Of a stretch of DNA of 64,000 nucleotides, positions 44,869-54,897 are shown piece by piece (position 1 is the stretch's first letter; the number at the start of each line of letters is the position of its first letter). The stretch covers positions 1,674,001 through 1,738,000 of the forward strand of contig NZ_LT629703.1 of NCBI RefSeq assembly GCF_900103365.1. The letters run 5' to 3'. Source of the DNA: Afipia sp. GAS231. Its GTDB lineage: Bacteria > Pseudomonadota > Alphaproteobacteria > Rhizobiales > Xanthobacteraceae. A program made the translations under genes and the position numbers. The notes under the pieces are model-generated. The model was not told where the DNA came from and made no database searches. It saw only the letters and a program-made list of their open reading frames with translations.

Positions 44869-45621
44869 TTACGCGCCTAAATAGGCGCCGCCGTTGGCAT
44901 GGATCGCCTGCCCGTTGATGTAGCGCGCGCCCGACCCGCACAGGAATCGCACGGCCGCCGCAACGTCTTCCGGCCGGCCCCGCTCGCCGGTAATGGTCCC
45001 GTGGGTCAGGTGGTGCGCCGGCTCCGGTCTGTCCTTGGGGCGCGGGGTACCGATCAGGCCGGGAACCACGCAATTCACCGTGATGCCGTCATCGGCGAGG
45101 TCGTGGGCCAGCGCCCGGGTGAAGCCGATAATACCCGCCTTGGCCGTGACCACATGCGCGCGATTTTTCGCGCCCGTATGCGCGCTAAGCCCACCGATAT
45201 TAACGATCGTGCCTCCGCCAGATTGCCGCAATGCCGGCAGGCAGGCCTTGACGCAGTGGAAGGTGCCGTCGAGCGTAACGTCCATGATCTCGCGCCACTC
45301 GGCATAGCTCATCTCGGCGAACGGCTTTTCACGCCGCAGCGCCGCGTTGTTGACGAGGATATCGATTCGTCCGAACTGCTTGACGGCGGCGTCCGCCATC
45401 GCCTGTACGGATTTGGCATCGGCGACGTCGCCGATATGAACCAGCGCCTTGCCGCCGGCAGCCTCGATCTCGCGCGCGACGGCTTCCGCCTCGGCGCGGT
45501 TGCTGCGGGCGTTGACCAGAATGGAGGCGCCGCCTTCCGCCAAGGTCAGCGCGATCGCGCGGCCGATGTTGCGGCCTGCGCCCGTGACGATGGCGACCTT
45601 GCCGGCGAGTTCTTTGGTCAT
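44869..45621 (-). CDS. SDR-family protein lacking the catalytic tyrosine
   Basis: 250 residues. NAD(P)-binding TGAGRNIGRAI, NNAALR and a serine in NIGGLSAHTG are present, but the expected YxxxK reads VVTAK (RAHVVTAKAG), so the tyrosine is replaced by valine with a histidine just before. The rest is a normal SDR, ending GGAYLGA. It may use another residue or have a non-redox role. The start at MTKELAG follows GGGG; the frame is open further upstream without meaning. Confidence 0.8.
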   Translation of the reverse strand: MTKELAGKVAIVTGAGRNIGRAIALTLAEGGASILVNARSNRAEAEAVAREIEAAGGKALVHIGDVADAKSVQAMADAAVKQFGRIDILVNNAALRREKPFAEMSYAEWREIMDVTLDGTFHCVKACLPALRQSGGGTIVNIGGLSAHTGAKNRAHVVTAKAGIIGFTRALAHDLADDGITVNCVVPGLIGTPRPKDRPEPAHHLTHGTITGERGRPEDVAAAVRFLCGSGARYINGQAIHANGGAYLGA

Positions 45622-45733
45622 GTCTGCCCCTTGGCTTGTCATCGTCCGCCTTGTGCGCGATTGCGCACTGGGGCGGACGATCCAGTAAACGCCGGCGCTT
45701 GTGGTCTTCTCGATAGAATTGCGGCTACTGGAT

Positions 45734-45751
45734 GCCCCGCCTTCGCGGGGC
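45734..45751. repeat. REP-like hairpin
   Basis: GCCCCGC-CTTC-GCGGGGC, a perfect 7-bp stem, within TGGATGCCCCGCC...GGGGCATGACAG, a form common between genes in Bradyrhizobium. A related piece (GGGGCGGACGATCCAGTA) lies about 60 nt away on its SDR side. It may also reduce read-through between the two minus-strand genes. Confidence 0.6.
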
Positions 45752-45764
45752 ATGACAGTTGTGG

Positions 45765-47138
45765 TTATGCGCGTAACGACGAGAGATCGATCTTCCCCCG
45801 ATACAACCCCGCCATCAGCTTCAACGCCGCATCGCCCTGCGCCGCGCTCCAGCCGCCATGCTGCGCGTTGAGCGCAAACTTGTCGATCACGTCCTGGCGG
45901 GTCAGCGGCTCCTGCGCGCCACCACGCATATGAGGCTGGCGATCTTCCACCACGCTGCCGTCGCGGAGCGTGGCGCGGATATGGCCGGTGTAGTTGGTCG
46001 GATAGGGATTGTCCGGGTCGATCACGAATTTCACCTTGGCGGCGAGCGCGAGTACGCGCGCATCGCTGATCGCACACTCTGTAAACGCGCCGAGCCCGAC
46101 GCCGCCATGCACAAAGCCGGTAGCGAGCAGATAAGGCGTCGCGAACTTGGCGGCATAGCCGTTGGGCGGACGCTGCTTGTCGGCGAGCGGCTCCCACAGC
46201 CGGTGCACCGTGCCCTCGGCGACTTCGCAGACGATCTCGGTGACGTCTTCGGGCTTGATGCCGCGTGCGCGAAGCCGCCGCGCGCAATCGATATAGGGCT
46301 GCGCCATCGTCCCGCAGGGATAGGGCTTGAACGCCAGCGTGTCCGTCACCCAGCGGCTGCCGAAATCACCTAGCAGCGCCTCGTAGTCACCCTTCGTGGT
46401 ATGCGCAAAACCATGGAACAGGCCGTGGACGCCCTCGAACACCGTCCGGGGGCCGACGAACCCTCCCCGCGCCAGCAGCGCCGCGCGGATGCCGGACTGA
46501 GCCGCCCATCCGGCATGCATCCGCTTGGTCCAGGCGCCTTCGGCCAGATATTCGATGATGCCGCCGGCCATGCTGCCGGCGATGCCGAGCGCATCGACGA
46601 TTTGCTTCGCATTGAGGCCCAAGGCCGCCCCGACACCGGCAGCCGCGCCCATGGCGCCGAACACGGCGGTCGGATGAAAGCCGGCCTTGTGGACGGCTTT
46701 CGGCACCACGAGGCTGAGACGGCAGAGCACCTCTGTGCCGACCGCGATCCCGATCAGCGCCATGCGCCCGTCGGGATTGTGCCGCTCGCAGGCCGCCAGC
46801 ACCGCTGGCACGATCACGGCGCCGGCGTGGACCGGACCGCCTTCAAACGTGTCGTCAAAGTCTTCGCCATGGGCGGCGGTGCCGTTGATGAAGGCCGCGC
46901 CCGCGGCGTTCAGCGTCCGCCGATGTCCGATCGCCGTGCAGGGACCGTCATCGTCGCAGCCGGCCAATGCGCTCTTGATGTAGTCCTCGTTGCGCGCGGT
47001 GACGCAGAGACCGACGACGTCGATCAAGAGATCCTCGCATTTGCGCGTGGTCGCGGCCGGGAGCGTGCCCGGCTTCAACGCGACGATTTTTTCGGCCAGC
47101 GTTTCCGCGACCGAAACCCTGAGCAATCCGGAGGTCAT
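45765..47138 (-). CDS. MmgE/PrpD family protein
   Basis: 457 residues. The family pattern is clear: INGTAAHGEDFDDTFEGGPV, then HKAGFHPTAVFGAMGAAAGV, KRMHAGWAAQSGIRAALLA, and FKPYPCGTMAQPYIDCA. Relatives include 2-methylcitrate dehydratase and aconitate decarboxylase, acting on tricarboxylic or branched acids. Substrate here is unknown. The gene starts six bases after the stop of the upstream binding-protein gene, so both are in one operon. Confidence 0.88.
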   Translation of the reverse strand: MTSGLLRVSVAETLAEKIVALKPGTLPAATTRKCEDLLIDVVGLCVTARNEDYIKSALAGCDDDGPCTAIGHRRTLNAAGAAFINGTAAHGEDFDDTFEGGPVHAGAVIVPAVLAACERHNPDGRMALIGIAVGTEVLCRLSLVVPKAVHKAGFHPTAVFGAMGAAAGVGAALGLNAKQIVDALGIAGSMAGGIIEYLAEGAWTKRMHAGWAAQSGIRAALLARGGFVGPRTVFEGVHGLFHGFAHTTKGDYEALLGDFGSRWVTDTLAFKPYPCGTMAQPYIDCARRLRARGIKPEDVTEIVCEVAEGTVHRLWEPLADKQRPPNGYAAKFATPYLLATGFVHGGVGLGAFTECAISDARVLALAAKVKFVIDPDNPYPTNYTGHIRATLRDGSVVEDRQPHMRGGAQEPLTRQDVIDKFALNAQHGGWSAAQGDAALKLMAGLYRGKIDLSSLRA

Positions 47139-47143
47139 ATCGG

Positions 47144-48208
47144 TCAGACGCGGAAAATCTTGGTGTAGCGCGCCTTGATGGATTCGCCTTCTCTCTCCAC
47201 CGCCGCAGCATCGTCCTTCATCGTCCTGATCTCCTTGAGCGGTTTGCGTCCCGCCTTCTCTGTCGTCTGCGCATGCACCGAGCGCAGCCCTCCGACGTCG
47301 ATGATCATCTGCTGAGCCTCGCGGCCGAGGCTGAACGACTGGAACAGTTTTGCCGCGTTCGGATGCGGCGCGTCCTTGAAGATGCCGTTCGGCCCGATGA
47401 TCAGCGGCGATCCCTCCGAGGCATAGACCGGCTCGACCGGACGGCCTGCCTCCCTCATCTGGAAGATGTTGTACTCGTTGCCGTCGGCCATCACGGCGCG
47501 CTCGCCGAGATCGAGCTTCTTCGGCGGATCGGCCGACGACTGCACCTGCATGATGTTCTGCTTGGCGAGCTGCTCGAAGAACGTCCAGCCGAGATCGCGC
47601 TGCATCTGGTAGGTCGCGGTCATGATGGTGCCGCTGTAGCCCGGATGCGCCTTGACGATCTTGCCCCTCCACCTGGGATCAAGCAGGTCGGCAAAACTCT
47701 TCGGCGCATCCTCCGCCTTCACCAGATTGGTGTTGTAGGCAATGATGCTGAGCCAGACGCGGAAGCTGGCGAACTGGCCGTCGGCATCCCGGTGATCGGC
47801 CGGATAGAATTTTGCGACCTCCTCCGGCACATAGGGCGCCAGAATGCCGTCGCGCTTCCAGACGATGAAATGCGCGGCATCGGATGAATTCACGACATCG
47901 ACGGCGTGGATGTTGCTGGAATATTCCTGCCCGATGCGCTGGAACACGCGTTCCGCGCCGGTGCGCTCGACGCGGACCGCTATGCCTGAATACTTTGCCT
48001 CGAACGCCTTGGCCAGCTTCTCCGCGACCGGCAGGTCGGTCGAGGTGTAGTAGATCACCTGGCCTTCCTTCCTCGCCGCCTCGATCAGCGCCGGCGTCAC
48101 CGGTTCCGCCGCCGGCGCATCCGCCATCACGCGGGTCGAAAATGCTGCACTTGCGAGGACCGCACCCGTGCCCTTGAGCAAGGTGCGTCGCGACATCGAA
48201 TTTTTCAT
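47144..48208 (-). CDS. ABC-type extracellular solute-binding protein, family 1 (Fbp-like)
   Basis: 354 residues. A twin-arginine N-terminus (MKNSMSRRTLLKGTGAVLAS) ends at RVMADA. The mature part (KEGQVIYYTSTDLPVAEKLA, then DVVNSSDAAHFIVWKRDG) is typical of iron/phosphonate-type periplasmic proteins. No permease or ATPase gene is nearby, so it either works with a distant transporter or feeds a sensor. Operon with the MmgE/PrpD gene. Ligand unknown; an organic acid is as likely as a metal here. Confidence 0.82.
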   Translation of the reverse strand: MKNSMSRRTLLKGTGAVLASAAFSTRVMADAPAAEPVTPALIEAARKEGQVIYYTSTDLPVAEKLAKAFEAKYSGIAVRVERTGAERVFQRIGQEYSSNIHAVDVVNSSDAAHFIVWKRDGILAPYVPEEVAKFYPADHRDADGQFASFRVWLSIIAYNTNLVKAEDAPKSFADLLDPRWRGKIVKAHPGYSGTIMTATYQMQRDLGWTFFEQLAKQNIMQVQSSADPPKKLDLGERAVMADGNEYNIFQMREAGRPVEPVYASEGSPLIIGPNGIFKDAPHPNAAKLFQSFSLGREAQQMIIDVGGLRSVHAQTTEKAGRKPLKEIRTMKDDAAAVEREGESIKARYTKIFRV

Positions 48209-48353
48209 GGGCGTTTCCGTCTGCTTGTTATCAAGCTTGTTCTTGATGGGTCCGGTACCCCACACGTTATCTTTTATTCCAATGGCTTACAGCGAGTCTT
48301 TGGTCGACTGCGGGAGCCACCGCCCGTTGCGCCGTCGCAGCCGTGCCCAGGTA

Positions 48354-48971
48354 TTACTTCGCGGGGCACGCCGCCCCGGTTTTCACCCAGGCTTCGACCA
48401 GCGCGCCGGCCTGCTTTTGCGTCCCGGGCGCGGGGCTGCGTCCGGCGCCTGGCGCCCAGGCCCAGCCCACCAGCGTATCTTCGCCGATGTGATGGATGAG
48501 ATCCTCGACCTTGCGGCCGCCGTTGCGTGCGGGATCCCTGAGTTGTTCGCAAATTTCGGCGACCGTTTTGCCCTCCCACGCCATTTCACGCGGGGCGAGA
48601 TGCCATTCGGGGTGGCCCGGCATGTGGCCGGGTTCGAAATTGGCATTGCCATGGCAAATCGAGCAACGCATCGCCGGGAGGCCGTGGCCATCGGCACCGC
48701 GGACAATCGGCGGCTGATGCAGCCGGCTCTCGTCGCCCTGCCGCGGACGATCACCCGCCGGATGGCAGTTGGTGCAGCGCGGATGGGTCAGCACCTTGCC
48801 AAGTTCGGTGAACATCGCGGCCGAGCGCGCATCCGTATCCGATATCGCTGCAAAGCTGTCGGGGCTCGCAAGCGACGGCGGTGCGGTCTCGGAAACGGCA
48901 TAGCCCGCGAGCATGCTGGTCGCGACAACGACGACGGAGAACATAAGCTGAAACCGCAGTTCCGATTTCAT
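48354..48971 (-). CDS. periplasmic c-type cytochrome-like protein
   Basis: 205 residues. The N-terminus ([20 protein letters not shown]) is a Sec signal peptide. Two haem attachment sites, CTNCH and CSICH, are present. [17 protein letters not shown] resembles the cytochromes linked to isoquinoline 1-oxidoreductase-type molybdoenzymes. It lies directly after the 2Fe-2S and molybdopterin subunits (23 nt gap) and should take their electrons in the periplasm. Confidence 0.82.
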   Translation of the reverse strand: MKSELRFQLMFSVVVVATSMLAGYAVSETAPPSLASPDSFAAISDTDARSAAMFTELGKVLTHPRCTNCHPAGDRPRQGDESRLHQPPIVRGADGHGLPAMRCSICHGNANFEPGHMPGHPEWHLAPREMAWEGKTVAEICEQLRDPARNGGRKVEDLIHHIGEDTLVGWAWAPGAGRSPAPGTQKQAGALVEAWVKTGAACPAK

Positions 48972-48993
48972 GTCGCGTTCCCCTCGCCTCCGC

Positions 48994-49518
48994 TCACTGG
49001 TTCGCCACGAGATAGCGCTTGGCATCGGCAAGGATCACATCGCGCACCGCCTCGTGGTACTTGACGTAGCCAGTGCAGCGGCAGAGGTGACCGTCGAGCG
49101 CATCCGCGACGGTCTGCTCGAGTTCGGCGCGGTTGACCGGCGTCTTGGCCAAACGTTCCAGCAGAACCTGGCCCTCGTTCAAAAACCCCGCCGTGCAATA
49201 GCCGCACTGGAACGCAAAGTGGGCGATAAACGCCTTCTGGAGCGCGGAAAGCTCGCCATCCTTCGCATGGCCCTCGACGGTACGGATCGCCTTGCCGTCG
49301 AAACTCACCGCCGAGGTGACACAGGTCGGGCTGGTGTAGCTCGTACCGTCAGGATTATCGACGATGACGGCGCAACTCAGGCACTGCGCAGCACCGCAGC
49401 CGAACTTGGTACCGGTCATGCCGAGGTACTCGCGCAGGAAATCGTTCATCGAGAGATCGTCGCGCACATCGGTCGGGCCGTGCGGCTGGCCGTTGATGGT
49501 GATGCTCAATCTGGTCAC
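48994..49518 (-). CDS. 2Fe-2S subunit of a molybdenum hydroxylase (IorA-like)
   Basis: 174 residues with two 2Fe-2S clusters: the ferredoxin-type one in [16 protein letters not shown] and the helical one in CGYCTAGFL plus [13 protein letters not shown]. It carries electrons from the molybdopterin subunit to the cytochrome. The ATG overlaps the stop of the large-subunit gene. No signal peptide of its own; it would be exported bound to the large subunit. Confidence 0.9.
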   Translation of the reverse strand: MTRLSITINGQPHGPTDVRDDLSMNDFLREYLGMTGTKFGCGAAQCLSCAVIVDNPDGTSYTSPTCVTSAVSFDGKAIRTVEGHAKDGELSALQKAFIAHFAFQCGYCTAGFLNEGQVLLERLAKTPVNRAELEQTVADALDGHLCRCTGYVKYHEAVRDVILADAKRYLVANQ

Positions 49519-52289
49519 GCGAGCACTCCCTTGAGCAGGTTTGCCGTCACCGGCAACGACTGGAAGCGGCGGCCGGTGGCATCGAAAATGGCGTTAAGGA
49601 TTGCCGGCACGACTGGAACCATCACGACCTCGGCCATCCCCTTCGGCGGTTCGTCCGGCGTCAGTGGCGGCAGCATCTCGATCTCGAGATCATGCAACGG
49701 CAGGTCCGATCCGCGCGCGACAAGGTACTGCCCGAGATTCCACTGACCGTTGCCGGGCCCACCTTCGTAGAGCGGCAGCGTCTCGAACAGGGCATAGCCG
49801 ACACCCATCGCGAAACCGCCCTGGGCCTGGCCCAGCACGACCTCGGGCACCAGCGCCTGTCCGCATTCGAAAACGCTGTACGCCTTGGCGATGCGCAGCG
49901 CACCGGTCGCCCGCTCGATTTCGACGCGGACCACCGTGCCGCACATCGAAGTATAGGCGGTGCCGATACGGTTGTTGTCGGTCGGCGGAAACTTGACGCT
50001 GACCCGATTGATGCGGGCGAACTTGCCATTGCCCTTGCGCACGGCGAGCGCGTCGATCTCGGCACGATATTGTTCGCCGCCGAGGGGAAAGCGCGCGCGC
50101 GACCATGCCCAGCGGGAGAAACTATGCGCCACCGCACCGGTCACGAGATTGCGCGCATGGGCTTTCGCAGCCAGCGCCGGAAATGGCAGCGGGTCGAGGC
50201 CGGGCATGACGAGTTGCCCATCCTTCCACTGCGCTTTGCTCGAATCCTTCGCGCGCGGATCACCTGGCGCGATGCGCCAAAGCTCCAGCGCCGCCGGCCA
50301 CAGGCCGAAACGAAAGATGACGCGCGCCGCCTCAGCGGCCGAATGGGTGCCGACATGCGCGCCGATCGAGGCGCTGGTCGCCGAGCTGATCGCTGGAACC
50401 CAGCGCGGGTTCTTCTCGGCGGCGTCCTGCGTCTTCTGGTCGATCGTGTAGGAATCGCCTGATGTGACCAGTCCGAGAGCGTCATAGCTATCGACCCGCG
50501 CCACCGAAACTTCGTCGGCGACCGCGCCAAGATGGATCGCCACCCGGTTCGCAAGCGCCGTGCCGATGCCGTTACCCATTTCGACGTGATCGCAATAGAT
50601 CACGACCTTGCCTTCCGGGGACAGTTCGACCCGGCCCAGCGAGCAATCGCCACCGGTGCCATAATCCTTGGTGACGCAGGCAACGCCGGTGCCGACGAGA
50701 GTGCCGTTCGGCGCATCCAATTTCCGTTGCGCGCGCTGCTGCCAGATCGGATGCTTCTCGAGCTTGTCGAGAATGTCCGTGGTGCGGACCGAGACGATGT
50801 AGGGATTGCCGGTCATGGTGCGGCCATTGGGCCGAAGCGCGTTGCGCCGCCGGAATTCGATCGGATCGAGCGGCAGAGCAGCGGCAACTTCGTCGACCAG
50901 CACTTCCAGCGCCGTCATCGTCTGCAGCGTGCCATAGCCGCGCATCGATCCCGCCGTCACACCGCGCGAATGCAGCGCAACGGTGGTCACGTCGACCTTC
51001 GGGATATCGTAGATTCCGATCGCGGCGGTCGCGCCGCACGTCGCCACGTTCGCCGAAAAATTGGCGAGCCCACCACCGTCGAGGACATGGTCTGCCGCAA
51101 AGGCCTGGATTTTTCCGGTCGACCGATCGACCCCGATCCGCGACCGCATCTTGAAGGCGTGGCGCTTGATGCCGCCCTGAAATTGCTGAAGGCGATCATG
51201 TGCCAGCCGAACGGGATGGCCGGGGAAAAACATCGCCGCCAGCGCCACATAAAGCACGAACGTCGTATGGTCGCGTCCGCCGAAGCCGCCGCCGACATAG
51301 GTGAACTGGGCGTTGATCCGCGCCGGCTTGAACGGGGCTTTCGCCTTGCCGAGCAGATGCGCGATCGATTCCGCCGCTTCGTACGGAGACTGCACGCCAA
51401 GCACAAGTTCGAGGCTTCCGCTCTTGCCGTTGTACCAGGCGAGCCCGGATTCCGGCTCAAGGAACATCGGGTCGACCGACTGTGTCTCGAACTCGCGATC
51501 CAGCACCAGCAGGTTGGGATTCTTCGCCGCCAGTTCGCTGCGGATCTGCTCACCGTAGACCGCGGCCTTGGCATAGGGAGCTTGCGTGTCCTTGGCAGCC
51601 GGAGACCACACCGGCAGCGGCGATTTCTGGGAGCGTCCAGGGCTGACCCAACCCGCCAGGAGCGGCGAATAAACATCGGGCGCGTCCGGGGTTGCGCCGG
51701 CCACGCGCGTAAAACGGTAGGCGCCGTAGTCCGCGATCGTGACGGGACCGGTCTCCTCGCCGAATTTCACGAAGGTGCCGTCGCGCAACGCCAGTCGCGC
51801 CTGGTCGAAGGCTTCGAACGTCTCGAAGATCAGCAGCGCGACCGGCTGCCCCATATAGATCGGCGTCTTCCCGATCGGACAGAACAGGTCGCCGGTATAG
51901 AATTCGGGAACACGGGTGCCGATCCTGTCGAGATCGGCCGCGGTCACGACGACCGAGGGTTTAGCCGCGCCGCTCAGCCGCGCAAGGTCCATTCCGGTAT
52001 AGACATGGGTGGCATCCGGCGCGCGAACCAGGATTGCGTGCGAGGTCTTCGCGGGCCAACCCGGTAGATCGGACGCCCGGAAATCGGATGCGTAGAGTTT
52101 CGCGCCGGTGACCTTGGCAACGCCGTCAATCCGGCCGACGCCACCGCTTGCGGGGTTCCAATTCCCCTGCCCCGGAAGAGAAGCGCGCGGCGGCAGGCCG
52201 GCGGCTTCCGCCGACCCCAGGCGTGACAGGCTGAGCGCTATGCCGCTTGCCGACACCCATTTCAGAAACTCGCGCCGTGAAGGCCGCAT
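49515..52289 (-). CDS. molybdopterin-binding subunit of a Tat-exported hydroxylase (IorB-like)
   Basis: 924 residues, a length typical of the isoquinoline 1-oxidoreductase/aldehyde oxidase group that lacks an FAD subunit. The N-terminus MRPSRREFLKWVSASGIALS is a Tat signal. Mo-cofactor regions include VGGGFGGRDHTTF, AGSMRGYGTLQTM and CGQALVPEVVLGQAQGGFAM. Near the C-terminus the conserved glutamate loop reads PPKGMAEVVMVP instead of the usual GxGE. It probably hydroxylates an aldehyde or N-heteroaromatic compound in the periplasm, passing electrons to the cytochrome. Confidence 0.88.
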   Translation of the reverse strand: MRPSRREFLKWVSASGIALSLSRLGSAEAAGLPPRASLPGQGNWNPASGGVGRIDGVAKVTGAKLYASDFRASDLPGWPAKTSHAILVRAPDATHVYTGMDLARLSGAAKPSVVVTAADLDRIGTRVPEFYTGDLFCPIGKTPIYMGQPVALLIFETFEAFDQARLALRDGTFVKFGEETGPVTIADYGAYRFTRVAGATPDAPDVYSPLLAGWVSPGRSQKSPLPVWSPAAKDTQAPYAKAAVYGEQIRSELAAKNPNLLVLDREFETQSVDPMFLEPESGLAWYNGKSGSLELVLGVQSPYEAAESIAHLLGKAKAPFKPARINAQFTYVGGGFGGRDHTTFVLYVALAAMFFPGHPVRLAHDRLQQFQGGIKRHAFKMRSRIGVDRSTGKIQAFAADHVLDGGGLANFSANVATCGATAAIGIYDIPKVDVTTVALHSRGVTAGSMRGYGTLQTMTALEVLVDEVAAALPLDPIEFRRRNALRPNGRTMTGNPYIVSVRTTDILDKLEKHPIWQQRAQRKLDAPNGTLVGTGVACVTKDYGTGGDCSLGRVELSPEGKVVIYCDHVEMGNGIGTALANRVAIHLGAVADEVSVARVDSYDALGLVTSGDSYTIDQKTQDAAEKNPRWVPAISSATSASIGAHVGTHSAAEAARVIFRFGLWPAALELWRIAPGDPRAKDSSKAQWKDGQLVMPGLDPLPFPALAAKAHARNLVTGAVAHSFSRWAWSRARFPLGGEQYRAEIDALAVRKGNGKFARINRVSVKFPPTDNNRIGTAYTSMCGTVVRVEIERATGALRIAKAYSVFECGQALVPEVVLGQAQGGFAMGVGYALFETLPLYEGGPGNGQWNLGQYLVARGSDLPLHDLEIEMLPPLTPDEPPKGMAEVVMVPVVPAILNAIFDATGRRFQSLPVTANLLKGVLA

Positions 52290-52473
52290 GCTCTCACCCG
52301 TTGATCCGCGCTGCCGTCAGTGTCTCGACTCGGCAATCATCGATACGCACGTGACGCGCACAGAACCGCCGCAGAGTGAAAATTGATTCGCGAGGAAAAA
52401 GATAGGACAACGTCCAACGTTGACAATGAATGATGGCAACCGGCTCAGACCGGCTGCCGCCTTTTGACGGAAC

Positions 52474-53562
52474 CTACTTCAGGTCCGCGATCGATGCCGG
52501 GCCCGGACCCGGCGTAACCAGCGTCGGCCATTGCTTCGAGCCGAACGGCACAACCGGCGGCAGGAACGGGGTCATGCCGCGCTTGCCGGCTTCCGCGACG
52601 ATGGCGGCGCGCGCGTCGCCTCCCATCAGCTCGTAGTCCATCAGGTGATAATTGCCGAAGAACAGCGCGCCGACCGAACGATCCGCGATGATGCGGGTCA
52701 GCGATTCCAGCATGTCGGAAGGCGTGGTCGTAAAGGACACGGTTTCGATCAGCAACAGGCGGCTGTTGATCGCGTCGGGTCCGAAGAACTGCGCCAGGAC
52801 GCTGAACAGCACATTGTTCTGGCGGGCGACATAGATCGTGTTGCTGGCGGCGTAGGTCTTGTCCCAGTCGGCGCCGAGTTGGGTTTTCCAGCCCGCCAGC
52901 ACCGTCATCCAGTGCGCGACCTGGGTCTGCGCCGCCCAGGCCACGTTCTTGGCCAGATAAGGCGCCTGCTTCTTGCCGAAGGCTTCGAGCGTGGCGAAGG
53001 GAATCACGCCCTTGGCGACGCATTCGTCCATGAAGGCGATATTGTTTTGCAGGATGGTGCGATTGTTGTCGCGCCATCCGGGCTCCATCGGCGTCGCATC
53101 GAGCCCATCGAGGGCAGACTGCATGCGGCTGCGGTAGGCGAGCATCGCGCCGCGCCATGACTTGTCGTCGGGATTATCGACGTAGGGGCCGACGACCTCC
53201 GCCAACGCCATCGTGCTGTGGCCGACCGACTTCAACAATTGATAGACCACCGGCACCTGCGGCGCGTCCATTGGCGCCATTCCCGGCCGGTAAAGGATCA
53301 TCCGTCCGCCGGCCCCCGAGAACAAAGCGAGGATCACCGGATGCTTGCTGAGGATGTTGCCCTGGAAGATCCTCGCGGCATCGCCGTAGAGCTCGAACAT
53401 GCCGGTATTGAGAGCCAACATATCCTTGGTCGCAATATCGGCGGACGTTGCAGCGGTCTTGCCGGCAATCGGCGCCATGTACGATGGCAGGGACTGGGCA
53501 TGGGTCGCAGCACTGCCGGAGACGAATATCGAGGCGGCAATCAGGCAGGGGTAAAGTTTCAT
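52474..53562 (-). CDS. secreted protein of unknown function
   Basis: 362 residues with a clear Sec signal (MKLYPCLIAASIFVSGSAAT, cleavage after THA). The mature protein is rich in aromatic residues, with FQGNILSKHPVILALFSGAG, VAHWMTVLAGWKTQLG and FFGNYHLMDYELMGGDARA. No known catalytic motif was recognised. It lies 184 nt upstream of the IorB-like gene on the same strand, so a periplasmic role with that enzyme is possible. Confidence 0.7.
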   Translation of the reverse strand: MKLYPCLIAASIFVSGSAATHAQSLPSYMAPIAGKTAATSADIATKDMLALNTGMFELYGDAARIFQGNILSKHPVILALFSGAGGRMILYRPGMAPMDAPQVPVVYQLLKSVGHSTMALAEVVGPYVDNPDDKSWRGAMLAYRSRMQSALDGLDATPMEPGWRDNNRTILQNNIAFMDECVAKGVIPFATLEAFGKKQAPYLAKNVAWAAQTQVAHWMTVLAGWKTQLGADWDKTYAASNTIYVARQNNVLFSVLAQFFGPDAINSRLLLIETVSFTTTPSDMLESLTRIIADRSVGALFFGNYHLMDYELMGGDARAAIVAEAGKRGMTPFLPPVVPFGSKQWPTLVTPGPGPASIADLK

Positions 53563-53892
53563 GGCGCGTTCCTCGTGACCTTGCCCAAATCCTTGTTCGA
53601 CTCACTCCTGCACTCTGAAGGATTCTACGCGCCGTTGCCATGGCAAGCGCGAACTGCTCACGCCGATGATTGCAATCTGCTTGATGCAATCCATCAAATT
53701 AAGACGAGAGCTGTTTGCCAGATGAGCGAAATCGCCCGCCGATTGCGGCGTCGGCACGACCAATGTCTGATTCGAGGGGGCTAGCGGTCGTGCCGCGGAT
53801 CGCTACACTCGGCGGCAGAGAAGCAGACACGGCCATCAGCGTCGGTCAGCAAACCGGCCGACACAGAAACAGGCCGGGTTCGGGAGGTTGAG

Positions 53893-54870
53893 ATGGTTCG
53901 GCTAAAGCTGGCATTCGCGCTGGCGACGGGTCTGTTCGCAGGTCAGGTTGTTCTCACCTCGTCCAGTCTGGCGCAGGACTATCCATCGCGGCCGGTGCGG
54001 GTGATCGTTCCCTTTGGCGCCGGCGGCCCCGCCGACGTCACCGCCCGCCAGATCGGCAGCATTCTGCAGGAAAGTTTCGGCCAACCCTTCGTGGTCGAGA
54101 ACCGCACTGGCGCGGGCGGCGTGATCGGCACGCTGGAGGCCGCCAAGGCGCCACCCGACGGCTATACGCTGCTGATGATGTCGAACACCCAGACCGCCAA
54201 TGAATCGCTGGTGCCGCAACGCAAATACGAGCTGATGCGCGATCTCGCGCCGATCGCATCGGTCAACTATTCGGATCTGGTGATCGTGGTCCACCCCGCC
54301 GTGCCTGCAAAGACGCTGCAGGAATTCATTGCGCTGGCCAAAACGCAACCCGGCAAACTGAATTACGCCTCGTCCGGCCAGGGTACGCCGTATCACATGG
54401 CCGGCGAGCTGTTTAAAGCCATGGCCGGCATCGATGTCCTGCATGTGCCCTATCGCAACAGCGGCGAGGCGCGCAGCGGTGTGATCGGCGGCCAGGTGCA
54501 GATGATGATCGACGCGGTTCCGGCGATGGCGCCCAACATCGCGGAGAATCAAGTGCGCGCGCTTGCTACCACCGGCTCGGCCCGCTCGGCTGTGCTGGCG
54601 AATGTGCCGACCGCCAGCGAAGCGGGCGTGCCCGGCTACGAGGCCACCATCTGGCTCGGCCTGATGGCGCCGGCCGGCACACCGAAGCCTGTTATCGACA
54701 AGCTCAACACGGCGGTGAACGCCGCGGTGAAGCGGCCGGATATCGTCAAGCTCTGGACCCAGCAGGGCGCGGTTCCGATGTCGATGACCCCCGAAGAGTT
54801 CGACAAGTTCCTGCGCGGCGATATTGTAAAGTGGGCTGAAGTGGTCAAGAAATTCGAGAAGACGCAATAA
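53893..54870 (+). CDS. Bug/TctC family solute-binding protein
   Basis: 325 residues with a Sec signal ending at SLAQD. QDYPSRPVRVIVPFGAGGPA and the later VVENRTGAGGVIGTLEAAKA, then PYHMAGELFKAMAGI, are Bug-family hallmarks. These proteins bind carboxylated compounds such as nicotinate, citrate or aromatic acids in the periplasm. No tctAB permease genes are near. It is transcribed towards the cytoplasmic molybdenum hydroxylase genes, 27 nt ahead of them. Confidence 0.9.
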   Translation: MVRLKLAFALATGLFAGQVVLTSSSLAQDYPSRPVRVIVPFGAGGPADVTARQIGSILQESFGQPFVVENRTGAGGVIGTLEAAKAPPDGYTLLMMSNTQTANESLVPQRKYELMRDLAPIASVNYSDLVIVVHPAVPAKTLQEFIALAKTQPGKLNYASSGQGTPYHMAGELFKAMAGIDVLHVPYRNSGEARSGVIGGQVQMMIDAVPAMAPNIAENQVRALATTGSARSAVLANVPTASEAGVPGYEATIWLGLMAPAGTPKPVIDKLNTAVNAAVKRPDIVKLWTQQGAVPMSMTPEEFDKFLRGDIVKWAEVVKKFEKTQ

Positions 54871-54897
54871 CAAGGCGCCAGCCAGGATCCACCCGCG

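Noticed and set aside
45622..46287. N-terminal extension of the SDR reading frame
   Set aside because: It lies over the MmgE/PrpD gene and has no SDR-like sequence.
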